30,869 nucleotides of DNA from Akkermansiaceae bacterium UBA7890. GTDB taxonomy: Bacteria > Verrucomicrobiota > Verrucomicrobiia > Verrucomicrobiales > Akkermansiaceae. The stretch covers positions 47,567 to 78,435 of the forward strand of contig DLRK01000049.1 of assembly GCA_002501065.1 (NCBI GenBank), written 5' to 3'. Of the stretch, positions 16,614 through 23,591 are shown piece by piece; the stretch's first letter is position 1, and each line of letters starts with the position of its first letter. The notes under the pieces are model-generated. The model saw nothing but the letters and a program-made list of their open reading frames with translations, was not told the origin of the DNA and ran no database searches. The position numbers and the translations under genes are program-made.

Positions 16614-16823
16614 GGGGCGCAGGGACCTGGGTCTCTCAGTTGCCGGGAAGCCGCCGCGTTCCCCTTCTTCCCGGGAACATCACGATCCTTCGCAATTCCG
16701 AGATTTTCCGGGGCTCCAACGCGCCTCTCCGGGCCTCAAGTTGGCCCGGAAAGGACCTGGAAGCAATCTGCATTCCTTCTTCCCCCGGCCCGGGCACCCT
16801 GCTTCACTGTCGTCTCCAAAGCC
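16614..16823. promoter_or_regulatory. Divergent promoter region, sigma operon / DUF6807 gene
   Basis: 210 bases between the divergently read sigma gene and the DUF6807 gene. GGGAAC-type sequences, which resemble ECF -35 elements, occur on the + strand near 16673 and on the - strand near 16657. Matching -10 elements are not convincing. ECF autoregulation is therefore possible but not shown. Confidence 0.3.
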
Positions 16824-17768
16824 ATGCGCATTCCCAAACTTACTCTCGCCCTTTCCCTTCTCTCGGCGGCCTCCCTGTCGGCTGGCATCACCCTCAAGGA
16901 GGAGGGGAGGAACCTCAAGGTCATGGTCGATGGCAAACTCTTCACCGAGTTCCACGGCGAAACCCGCGTCCCCTGTCTCTATCCCCTCATGAGTCCTTCC
17001 GGGACCCACCTGACCCGGCAGCATCCTTTCGTCGAGGGTGTTCCCGGGGAGAAATCCGACCATCCCCACCACACCGGGTTCTGGTTCACCCACGGCAATG
17101 TCAATGGGCACGACTTCTGGCACAAGGACGACTGCAGGATCGTGACCCGGAACGTCGCCGTCGTGGCCGCCGGGAAGGGACAGGACAGCGAAACGGCGTC
17201 CTTCACCGCCGAACTCTCCTGGGAGGCGGATGGCAAACCGGTGCTGGCCGAGCAACGCAGATATGACATCGTGACCGCGGGCAGGACCCGCACCATCGAC
17301 GTGACTTCACGGATGAAGCCGGCCAAGGGCAACGTCACCTTCGGCGACACCAAGGAAGGCAGCTTCGCCATCCGCACCGCCCCTTCCCTGCGACTCGTAG
17401 GAGCGGTCGCAAAGGGTAAGATCACCAATAGCGAGGGCGTGAAGGACAACGACGCCTGGGGCAAGCGGGCCCGTTGGGTGGCCTACCATGGCCCCGACTC
17501 CAAGGGCACCCCGCAGGTCATCGCCATTCTCGATCACAACCGGAATCTGCGACATCCCACCTGGTGGCACGCCCGCAACTACGGCCTCCTCACCGCCAAC
17601 CCCTTCGGAATCCGCGCCTTCAGGGACCAGTCGGTCAAGGGAAGTGGAAACCACGAACTCAAGCAGGGAGAATCCCTGGTCCAACGCTACCGCCTCATTC
17701 TTCATGAGGGCACCCTCGACACCGCAAAGGTGGAGGAACACTGGCAGGCCTTCACCGCCGGAAAATAG
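16824..17768 (+). CDS. DUF6807 (PmoA-like) secreted protein
   Basis: 314 residues from the ATG at 16824, chosen because it opens a signal peptide (MRIPKLTLALSLLSAASLSA). The same frame is open far upstream, but that part is antisense to the sigma/anti-sigma genes. The mature protein is strand-rich and carries a strongly His-marked motif, SDHPHHTGFWFTHGNVNG (about 78-95), followed by GHDFWH. This is the signature I associate with DUF6807, often labelled PmoA family because of weak similarity. Such proteins are frequent near carbohydrate genes in Verrucomicrobiota, Planctomycetota and Bacteroidota, and their activity is not established. The His cluster suggests metal binding or catalysis. Confidence 0.75.
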   Translation: MRIPKLTLALSLLSAASLSAGITLKEEGRNLKVMVDGKLFTEFHGETRVPCLYPLMSPSGTHLTRQHPFVEGVPGEKSDHPHHTGFWFTHGNVNGHDFWHKDDCRIVTRNVAVVAAGKGQDSETASFTAELSWEADGKPVLAEQRRYDIVTAGRTRTIDVTSRMKPAKGNVTFGDTKEGSFAIRTAPSLRLVGAVAKGKITNSEGVKDNDAWGKRARWVAYHGPDSKGTPQVIAILDHNRNLRHPTWWHARNYGLLTANPFGIRAFRDQSVKGSGNHELKQGESLVQRYRLILHEGTLDTAKVEEHWQAFTAGK

Positions 17769-17785
17769 AACAGGCTGCGGATCTG

Positions 17786-18505
17786 CTACCTGCGGCGCCA
17801 CTTCGTGAGGAGTGCCACCGTCCACTGGAACTTACGCGCCGTCTCCCTGATCAGGAACGGTTCATCGTGTTCCTCAAGGAGCTCGAACCGGGCGCTCAGT
17901 TCGCTCTTCAACCAATCGAGGGTCGATCCCGGCGGCCAGTGAGCCTCGGGGGTGAATTCCTCCAGCCAGGTGCAGGGAGTGGTGAGGATGAGCTCCCCAC
18001 CGGACTTCACCAGTTCCGGCAAGCGAACCAGCAGGCGACCGGGCTCCGACAGACGGCACAGGAGATTGGCGGCCAGCACCCGGTCGAAACCTCCAAGCTC
18101 CGCCCTGAGATTCATCGCGTCACCCCGTTCAAAAGTGATGCGCCCGGGCCGCGTCCCGGCGGGGACCTCCACCATGATGGATTGCCGGCGGTGCGCTTCT
18201 TCCAGCCGGGAAACCTCGCAGCGACCCGCCGCCTGCATGGTCTTCCCCGCATCAACAAAGGCCTGCGAGTAGTCTATCGCCACAACTTCAGCCGCGGTCC
18301 GCGACAGCTCGAAGGCCGATCGCCCCACCGCACAACCGAGGTCGAGGGCCCGCGCGACTTCACCCCCGGAAAATCGCTCCACGATCCGGGCCGGAAATCC
18401 AAGAGCCTCCCGGGGCCTCCCTGGCCAGGAACAGATCTGCTCCGGGGTCCCATAGTGAAAGAGCAGGTACTCTTCGCGAAGCTTGGCGGTTTCGTAGATA
18501 TTCAT
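17786..18505 (-). CDS. SAM-dependent methyltransferase of the OvoA C-terminal (4-mercaptohistidine N1-methyltransferase) type
   Basis: 239 residues from the ATG at 18505 (MNIYETAKLREEYLLFHYG). Another ATG three codons upstream is also possible. Motif I is ALDLGCAVGRSAFEL (about 53-67), with IDYS at motif II and GDAMNL and FDRVLAANLLCRL following. The stretches TWLEEFTPEAHW (179-190) and PFLIRETARKFQWTV (216-230) are, from memory, hallmarks of the methyltransferase domain fused to OvoA (TIGR04345). In OvoA that domain methylates the thiolated histidine in ovothiol synthesis. Here it stands alone: no sulfoxide synthase or OvoB-like lyase is in the window. It directly follows a cupin gene, so the pair may act together. 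The real substrate is not shown by sequence. Confidence 0.85.
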   Translation of the reverse strand: MNIYETAKLREEYLLFHYGTPEQICSWPGRPREALGFPARIVERFSGGEVARALDLGCAVGRSAFELSRTAAEVVAIDYSQAFVDAGKTMQAAGRCEVSRLEEAHRRQSIMVEVPAGTRPGRITFERGDAMNLRAELGGFDRVLAANLLCRLSEPGRLLVRLPELVKSGGELILTTPCTWLEEFTPEAHWPPGSTLDWLKSELSARFELLEEHDEPFLIRETARKFQWTVALLTKWRRR

Positions 18506-18544
18506 CGCCCTCATCCCTGCCTGCAGTCCGGCCACAGACGGAAT

Positions 18545-18925
18545 TCAATGCACCGGCGTCTCCCCACCAGTCACAACGTCCCCTTCATCACAGAAGAAGT
18601 CATCCGGATCAAACCTGGGGACCGAGATATTGTAGATCTTCATCTTCCCCACGCCGCGATGGCGGCAACCCGGCTTGATCATGACAGCGGACATTGGTTT
18701 GACCGGCACGAGTTCACCATCGAGTTCGAGACAGCCCTCTCCTTCCAGGATGAGGTAGATCTCCGTCGTCTTCCTGTGATAGTGGCAGGTCGGCTCATCA
18801 GCCAGTTCAAGGAGATGCACTGAAGCGGGACTCTTCTCATTCCCGGCAAAGGCGCGCCGCACATTTCCACAGCAACATTCCAGGTCCGGAAGGTCCGCAA
18901 ATTCAATCGCCTCGTATCGTTTCAT
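18545..18925 (-). CDS. Single-domain cupin protein
   Basis: 126 residues. Cupin motif 1 is seen as CHYHRKTTEIYLILEGEG (47-64), with metal ligands H48, H50 and E55. Motif 2 is PGCRHRG (85-91), with H89. The LELDGELVPVKPMSAVMI segment between them fits the beta-barrel. An N-terminal ECCCG run (residues 16-20) adds three adjacent Cys, which is unusual and might bind metal or a thiol partner. GGGAGG precedes the ATG. The stop is about 40 bases before the methyltransferase start on the same strand, so they are likely one transcript. Small cupins range from dioxygenases to sugar-nucleotide isomerases and binding proteins, so the activity cannot be fixed here. Confidence 0.82.
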   Translation of the reverse strand: MKRYEAIEFADLPDLECCCGNVRRAFAGNEKSPASVHLLELADEPTCHYHRKTTEIYLILEGEGCLELDGELVPVKPMSAVMIKPGCRHRGVGKMKIYNISVPRFDPDDFFCDEGDVVTGGETPVH

Positions 18926-19002
18926 GCCTGGCCTCCCGAAATACGGTCACAAGGATTCTGATCTCTGCGCAGCAGCACCTTCATGACATCTCGCCAGTCC
19001 TG

Positions 19003-19464
19003 CTAGTCGCCTCCTTCCAGCTCCATCCCCTTGTCCCGAAGTTCCTCGAGGACGCTGGTCATATCCTTGAGCCCGTCCCACACGTCCTGAACGACATAGA
19101 GGGGCGCCTGCTGACGGACGGCGAGAGCAATGGAATCACTGGGACGTGCATCGAGTTCCACGATGAGTTTCTCGTTGATCTCGTTCTCCGCCTCGATGAA
19201 GAGGCGCGCAAAAAAGACATCGTCCTCCACCCTCACGATCACGACCCGCTGCACCACCGCTCCAAAGGCTTTGAGCGCATCATTGAAGAGGTCGTGGGTA
19301 AGGGGACGCGGCGGCTGCCGGTCGGAGAGGGCGTCGTTGATGGAGGCCCCGATGGCAGGCTCTATGTAGAACACGATCGACTTTTCGCCATTGCCCAGGA
19401 AGACCGCGCATCCAGCCTGGGTGGGCAGGAGGGCAACAGGGTCCACTTGAACCAGATTCGGCAT
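19003..19464 (-). CDS. Bifunctional nuclease family protein (DUF151)
   Basis: 153 residues from the ATG at 19464. GTG codons at 19467 and 19473 are alternatives. A longer form from 19524 would overlap the upstream gene by 50 bases and add residues that do not look like the family. The family hallmark LDARPSDSIALAVR lies at about 104-117. It is preceded by VFLGNGEKSIVFYIEPAIGASI and the RVVIVRVEDDVFFARLFIE strands. The C-terminus is a charged helix. DUF151 proteins were named from plant members with DNase and RNase activity; bacterial roles are poorly known. It follows the gamma-carbonic anhydrase gene by about ten bases, indicating co-transcription. Confidence 0.87.
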   Translation of the reverse strand: MPNLVQVDPVALLPTQAGCAVFLGNGEKSIVFYIEPAIGASINDALSDRQPPRPLTHDLFNDALKAFGAVVQRVVIVRVEDDVFFARLFIEAENEINEKLIVELDARPSDSIALAVRQQAPLYVVQDVWDGLKDMTSVLEELRDKGMELEGGD

Positions 19465-19474
19465 CACACAAACG

Positions 19475-19996
19475 TTACTGTCGATCCAGTTCTCGAGCGA
19501 GGAACTTCCTTCTGTTTTCCACATATTTCTGAGCCCGGACCCCTATCCCCGCCTGCTCCTCCTCACTGAGTCGACGCACCACCTTGCCAGGCGAACCGAG
19601 AACAAGAGAACCGGGTGGAATTTCCGTGTTCATGGTGACCAGGGTGTTGGCTCCGATAATGCTGCGCTCTCCGATCACCGCACCGTCCAGCACGGTGGCC
19701 CCCATTCCCACCAGAACCTCATCCTTGACCGTGCAGGCGTGCACAATCGCACCGTGGCCAACCGTGACAAGCTCACCAAGATAACACCCACGGTCGCTCT
19801 CGACATGAAGAACCGCGTTGTCCTGGACGTTGGAGCGAGGGCCGACCACCACCTCATGGATATCGCCACGCAGGGTCGTGTTGTACCACACGCTGGCTTC
19901 TGCTCCGATCCGGACTCTCCCGATCAGATCCGCACTGGCCGCCACAAAGGCACTCTCATCGATCTCCGGCCAGTGGTCCTCATAAGGCTCGATCAT
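19475..19996 (-). CDS. Gamma-carbonic anhydrase family protein
   Basis: 173 residues with the left-handed beta-helix hexapeptide pattern running from about residue 15 to 135. Zinc-ligand His are seen at H64 (NAVLHVE), H81 and H86 (GHGAIVHAC), the arrangement of Cam/CaiE/YrdA-like proteins. The C-terminal helix (LSEEEQAGIGVRAQKYVENRR) is typical. Active members interconvert CO2 and bicarbonate; many family members have no measured activity. The cytoplasmic location is inferred from the lack of a signal peptide. The ATG lies near AT-rich divergent DNA, and the next gene begins about ten bases after the stop. Confidence 0.9.
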   Translation of the reverse strand: MIEPYEDHWPEIDESAFVAASADLIGRVRIGAEASVWYNTTLRGDIHEVVVGPRSNVQDNAVLHVESDRGCYLGELVTVGHGAIVHACTVKDEVLVGMGATVLDGAVIGERSIIGANTLVTMNTEIPPGSLVLGSPGKVVRRLSEEEQAGIGVRAQKYVENRRKFLARELDRQ

Positions 19997-20016
19997 GCGG
20001 ACAGCTTAGGAGATAT

Positions 20017-20214
20017 ATGAAAAATCAAGGAATGAAAATCTGCGGACAGTTCCTGTTTCTGGACACTCCGGGACTGGATCCCTGGACATTAATCACCCAA
20101 AAAGCAGAAACATCACTGGCAAACCCGGCAGGACTAGGCGACATTCATACCATCCTCATTCCCGTTCCTACGCGCCTCCCGGATTTCAACCATCAACTTC
20201 ACGCGCGCTCCTGA
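20017..20214 (+). CDS. Possible small protein coupled to downstream membrane-protein gene
   Basis: 65 residues, unrecognised and more AT-rich than the surroundings. It has AGGAG at 20008-20012, four bases before the ATG at 20017, which is a better start signal than most genes here. Its TGA stop (20212-20214) shares a base with the ATG of the next gene (20214), a classic coupling junction. That next gene has no Shine-Dalgarno of its own. The product (MKNQGMKICGQFLFLDT and so on) shows no domain or signal peptide. Alternatively the region is just an untranslated leader. Low confidence. Confidence 0.3.
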   Translation: MKNQGMKICGQFLFLDTPGLDPWTLITQKAETSLANPAGLGDIHTILIPVPTRLPDFNHQLHARS

Positions 20215-21035
20215 TGTCCAAGCTCGCCCTCGTCGCCGGATTGGCCGTCCTCGCGATGGCTCTGCGATGTTGCCGCCATTTCGCGGCACGCAAGCTCGGC
20301 GCGTTCATTTTTCTGGTCGCCAGTTTCTTCGCCCTCTACTTCATTTTCAACCAATCGGTGATAGCCGGCCTCTGCGGGGTGGCAGCCTGGTTTCTCCTTC
20401 CCTGGATCGAACTCCTCACCCGGATCCGCCGTCTCCGTCTGCCCCTCGAGAACCGGCTTCGCTTCCGTGTTCCTCCGGCGGACTCCTTCTTCCCCCATGC
20501 CGCCGAAGCAGTCAACGCCATGGACGAAGAGGGCTTCGAGCACGCCACTGACAGCGGATGGGAGTGGGCCGGAATGAAACAGTTCTTCCGCATCTTCTGG
20601 AACCCTGAAAAGCGGGCCATCGCCACTGTCTGCCTTTGTGAACAGGAAGAGGTCGCCTTTGCGTTCATCAGCATCACCTCCAGGGACGGTGACGGACGCA
20701 TCTTCCGCACCACCAATTTCCCTTTCTCTCCCACTCTCAAATGCGGATCCGAGATCACCTGGAACCATGTCCCCTGCGAGTGCAGCTGCTTCCACCAGAT
20801 CCTGCACGACCACCATCAGTTCCTCGGCAGCATCCGCGTGCCTGAGGACGACCTGCGGGTTCCCGATCCCGACGAGGTCGTAGATGAAATCGAGGACGAG
20901 ATGCGACGACAGATCGATCACAATCTTGCCAAGGGCATCATCCAGCTCACTGGTGACGGGCATTTCCGCTACTCGTTCCGCGGACTCTTCTTCCTCTGGC
21001 GCCAGTTCATCAAGGACATGCTGCGGCTCTGCTGA
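20214..21035 (+). CDS. Membrane-anchored hypothetical protein with Cys/His cluster
   Basis: 273 residues, family not recognised. Two to three hydrophobic segments lie near residues 3-18, 28-46 and 48-64, followed by a basic stretch (RIRRLRLPLENRLRFR), so the rest is probably cytoplasmic. The soluble part holds a fold with EWAGMKQFFRIFWNPEKRAIATV and FAFISITSR, and then an unusual CECSCFHQILHDHHQF cluster (three Cys, four His within about 15 residues) that could bind a metal. A charged helix with EEIED-type repeats and a final hydrophobic or amphipathic segment follow. The start has no Shine-Dalgarno and may be translationally coupled to the small frame upstream. The next gene begins 57 bases on. 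Confidence 0.65.
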   Translation: MSKLALVAGLAVLAMALRCCRHFAARKLGAFIFLVASFFALYFIFNQSVIAGLCGVAAWFLLPWIELLTRIRRLRLPLENRLRFRVPPADSFFPHAAEAVNAMDEEGFEHATDSGWEWAGMKQFFRIFWNPEKRAIATVCLCEQEEVAFAFISITSRDGDGRIFRTTNFPFSPTLKCGSEITWNHVPCECSCFHQILHDHHQFLGSIRVPEDDLRVPDPDEVVDEIEDEMRRQIDHNLAKGIIQLTGDGHFRYSFRGLFFLWRQFIKDMLRLC

Positions 21036-21092
21036 GAAGAAAGACAAAGGTCGGGCTGGCCAGCGGGCGTCGGCACCTGCTAACTCAATCCC

Positions 21093-22127
21093 GTGGATTC
21101 GCTGACCATCGCGGAATTGAAACAGGGCACCAACGAAACCCCGCGAGAGGCCCTCTTCCCGGCCCAGATCCAGGATCGCCTGGAAAAAACCACCCGCAAG
21201 GGCGATCCCTATCTTGAACTCACCCTCACCGATGCAACCGGCCACTTCACCCTGAAGGTCTGGAGCAATCATCCGCACTTCTCCGAGGTGAACCAGCTCC
21301 CCGACGGCACCTTCGTGCGCCTGGAGGGGCTCTGGATCCAGAATCAGTATGGAATCGACGGCGAGCGCTGGCAGATGCGCAAACTAGACGAGGGCGAAAT
21401 CGAGGACTTCCTCCGTGGCGATCCCGGAACCTGCCGGAAACAGCAGGCCGCCTGGGATCATATCGTCGCCACCTGCTCCTCCCTTGCGGATCCACGCCTG
21501 CAGGCTCTCACCAGCAGGTTCCTCGATGAGTTCGGGGAACGATTCCGCCGCGCCGCCGCCGCCCGCCGGAATCACCACGCCAGGCGGGGCGGACTGGTGG
21601 AACACGTGGCCCAGATGATGCGAACCGCCTCCGCGATCTGCACCGCCTACCCGGATCTCAACGAAGACCTCCTTCTCGCGGGCGTCCTCTTCCACGACTG
21701 TGGCAAACTCTGGGAAAACAACTACCCGGAATCGGGCTTCGCCCAAAGCGTGAGTCTGCCCGGCGAAATGATGGGACACATCCCCCTCGGGATCGAGCTG
21801 GTCAACAAGCTCTGGCGCGACCTGCTCGACTCCAGCACGGCCCAGACCTGGAAGAGCCTGGAGCCATCCAGCGACCTCGTGCGCCTCCACCTCCTTCACC
21901 TCATCGCCAGCCACCACGGCACCAGGGAGTTTGGTTCACCCACCCTCCCTTCCACCCCGGAGGCCTTCGCCCTGCACCACATCGACAACCTCGATGCAAA
22001 GTACGAGATGCTGAACATGGCCTACGAGGGTGCCAACGAACTGGCCCCCGGGATCTTCAGCAAGCAGTTCCCACTTCCCGCCAGCCCGGTGGCACCCCTT
22101 CCTCCATTTGAGGGGTCACCGTCCTAG
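21093..22127 (+). CDS. YhaM-type 3'-5' exoribonuclease (OB-fold plus HD domain)
   Basis: 344 residues with a GTG start. Residues about 15-100 are an OB-fold nucleic-acid-binding domain (LELTLTDATGHFTLKVW, then DGTFVRLEGLWIQN). Residues about 155-310 are an HD phosphohydrolase domain, with NHHARRGGLVEHVAQM (H171), LLLAGVLFHDCGKLWE (H201, D202), GHIPLGIELV (H229), IASHHGTREFGSP (H274, H275) and HHIDNLDAK (D298). This order and spacing match YhaM/CBF1-type exonucleases, which degrade RNA and single-stranded DNA from the 3' end. The tail is short and Pro-rich. The three genes ending here run in the same direction and may share a transcript. Confidence 0.88.
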   Translation: MDSLTIAELKQGTNETPREALFPAQIQDRLEKTTRKGDPYLELTLTDATGHFTLKVWSNHPHFSEVNQLPDGTFVRLEGLWIQNQYGIDGERWQMRKLDEGEIEDFLRGDPGTCRKQQAAWDHIVATCSSLADPRLQALTSRFLDEFGERFRRAAAARRNHHARRGGLVEHVAQMMRTASAICTAYPDLNEDLLLAGVLFHDCGKLWENNYPESGFAQSVSLPGEMMGHIPLGIELVNKLWRDLLDSSTAQTWKSLEPSSDLVRLHLLHLIASHHGTREFGSPTLPSTPEAFALHHIDNLDAKYEMLNMAYEGANELAPGIFSKQFPLPASPVAPLPPFEGSPS

Positions 22128-22217
22128 ATGCGCGCACAGGCGGAACGCTCCAGGACCGGAGATTTTCCTTCCGGCAACGGAACCGACCGGACGCAGCCTG
22201 CTCCCCTCCGGGACCCT

Positions 22218-22604
22218 CTACTTCGAGGCTCCCGTTCGCCCGAGCCACCCGAGGTAGATGAGCGCAATACCGGCCAGAAGAAAACTGGCGCCCGCCAGCA
22301 GTTCCCCGACCGCGTGCAACGACGCCCAGGTCTCTGCACTGGGACCCACGCCGGGGGTCTCGTGAGCCTCTTCCAGGCCGCGCAGACCAGTCCGACCAGC
22401 CCGCCCGAGGAACAGGCCCCCCTGAAGGACAAACCCGACCAGTGAGCTTCCGGAGAAGATCAGCACCCACGGCGTGCCCTTCCTGCGACAACGGCACAGC
22501 CCGTAGAAAACCATGGCCCCCAGGAGCACGAGAAAAAGCATTTCGAGAAAGCGATCAAGGTTCGCCAGTCCACTCAAATCGATCGCCGAGGCCTCTTCGC
22601 TCAT
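22218..22604 (-). CDS. Small membrane protein, unknown (operon member 3)
   Basis: 128 residues from the ATG at 22604. It overlaps the stop of the gene upstream by four bases (ATGA), and GGGGGAG lies five bases before the start. Segments near residues 18-36, 47-63 and 100-120 are hydrophobic. Between them are a basic CRCRRKG loop and a soluble stretch (EEAHETPGVGPSAETW). The frame extends upstream without a stop, but the extension is Gly/Pro/Arg-rich noise. No family recognised. It likely works with the two other small membrane proteins upstream. Confidence 0.6.
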   Translation of the reverse strand: MSEEASAIDLSGLANLDRFLEMLFLVLLGAMVFYGLCRCRRKGTPWVLIFSGSSLVGFVLQGGLFLGRAGRTGLRGLEEAHETPGVGPSAETWASLHAVGELLAGASFLLAGIALIYLGWLGRTGASK

Positions 22605-23065
22605 CGCTCCCCCTTTCCTTCCGGTTTGCCGCCGCGCGGACCCGGCCTTTCTGCCAGCGTCTCCCGGCCCATCAGGAGAAACCCGCCCGCTGCTGCCAGG
22701 GAACCGAGGAAGAGGCCCAACCGCTGGCCCCACCAGTAAGATCCCTCCCATTCCCGCGGGCCCACCGGTTCGATCGCAAGATCATCCTCCGAGTATTCGA
22801 ACTCGGCGTGATCCTCCCCCAGGATCTGATCCATGTCCGCCTTCCACCCCGGGTAATAATTCAATTCCACGGCATTAAGGCGCACAAGGCTCTGCGCGGT
22901 AAGCCCGAGAGCGAAAGCGAGCAGGCTGATCATCAGGAAGAGGCGCAGGCCCGTTCGCCGGGCGCTCCACATGCGCAGGGCACCAAACACCAGCGCCCAC
23001 CCGCCCAGCAGGGCGAGTTGCGCCCCTGTCTCCGCCAGCTTGGCAACCGCCAGCACCTCCGTCAT
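22601..23065 (-). CDS. Small membrane protein, unknown (operon member 2)
   Basis: 154 residues. Hydrophobic segments lie near 10-30, 40-60 and 112-132. The intermediate loop is acidic and Tyr/Trp-containing (LNYYPGWKADMDQILGEDHAEF, with the second half EYSEDDLAIE), probably extracytoplasmic or at the membrane surface. The C-terminus is basic and Gly-rich. I do not recognise a family. GGCAGG precedes the ATG directly. It is coupled to the next gene by an ATGA overlap, and follows the third membrane protein gene by 55 bases. Confidence 0.58.
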   Translation of the reverse strand: MTEVLAVAKLAETGAQLALLGGWALVFGALRMWSARRTGLRLFLMISLLAFALGLTAQSLVRLNAVELNYYPGWKADMDQILGEDHAEFEYSEDDLAIEPVGPREWEGSYWWGQRLGLFLGSLAAAGGFLLMGRETLAERPGPRGGKPEGKGER

Positions 23066-23120
23066 CCTGCCGGAATGGTGCCGCAGCTCTCTCCCTCAGG
23101 CCAGACCAATCACGATCCTG

Positions 23121-23510
23121 CTACCCGCCGGACGGCATCCGCTGCTGTAACTGCTGCAGCAACCCTTCCAGCTCCTGCGCGCGCCTTGCCGTGATCCCAT
23201 ACTTCGCACACATGCCCACAAACCCCGCACAAAAGGCAATCGTTCCGGCCAGGAAGAGCAGGGCTAATACTGAACCCAGGATGAGCCCCCGTGAGATCTC
23301 CTGAGCGTATCCGGACGGCGAAGCCGATAACCCGAGGGCCGCCCAGCGGAGGCTGATCATCGCCACAAAGCTTACCAGCATGCAAATGGTTCCCATCAAG
23401 AGGGCGAGGGTGGCCCAGTTCTTCCCATGACGCACTGCCAGGATACTTCCCAACAGCAAGCATCCCAGGAGACTTAATCCGGCAACAAACAGGGTGATGA
23501 GCTCACTCAC
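23121..23510 (-). CDS. Small membrane protein, unknown (operon member 1)
   Basis: 129 residues with a GTG start preceded by TGAGGAT. Three hydrophobic segments, about 5-25, 33-55 and 75-98, are followed by a short coiled-coil-like C-terminal helix (AQELEGLLQQLQQRM). The N-terminal part lacks charge, as expected for a membrane start. No family recognised; small proteins of this shape often act as accessory or structural membrane subunits. It lies between folP and the next two membrane protein genes on the same strand, 81 bases after folP. Confidence 0.58.
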   Translation of the reverse strand: MSELITLFVAGLSLLGCLLLGSILAVRHGKNWATLALLMGTICMLVSFVAMISLRWAALGLSASPSGYAQEISRGLILGSVLALLFLAGTIAFCAGFVGMCAKYGITARRAQELEGLLQQLQQRMPSGG

Positions 23511-23591
23511 ATCCTCAGGCTATGCAAGGTGCCCCCCGGGAACCAGAGTATTTGGGCCTGCCTGCTCGTGTCCCCAAAGGAGCTGGAAGTT

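Noticed and set aside
15492..16823. Upstream extension of the DUF6807 frame
   Set aside because: Antisense to the sigma/anti-sigma genes; the signal peptide at 16824 marks the true start.
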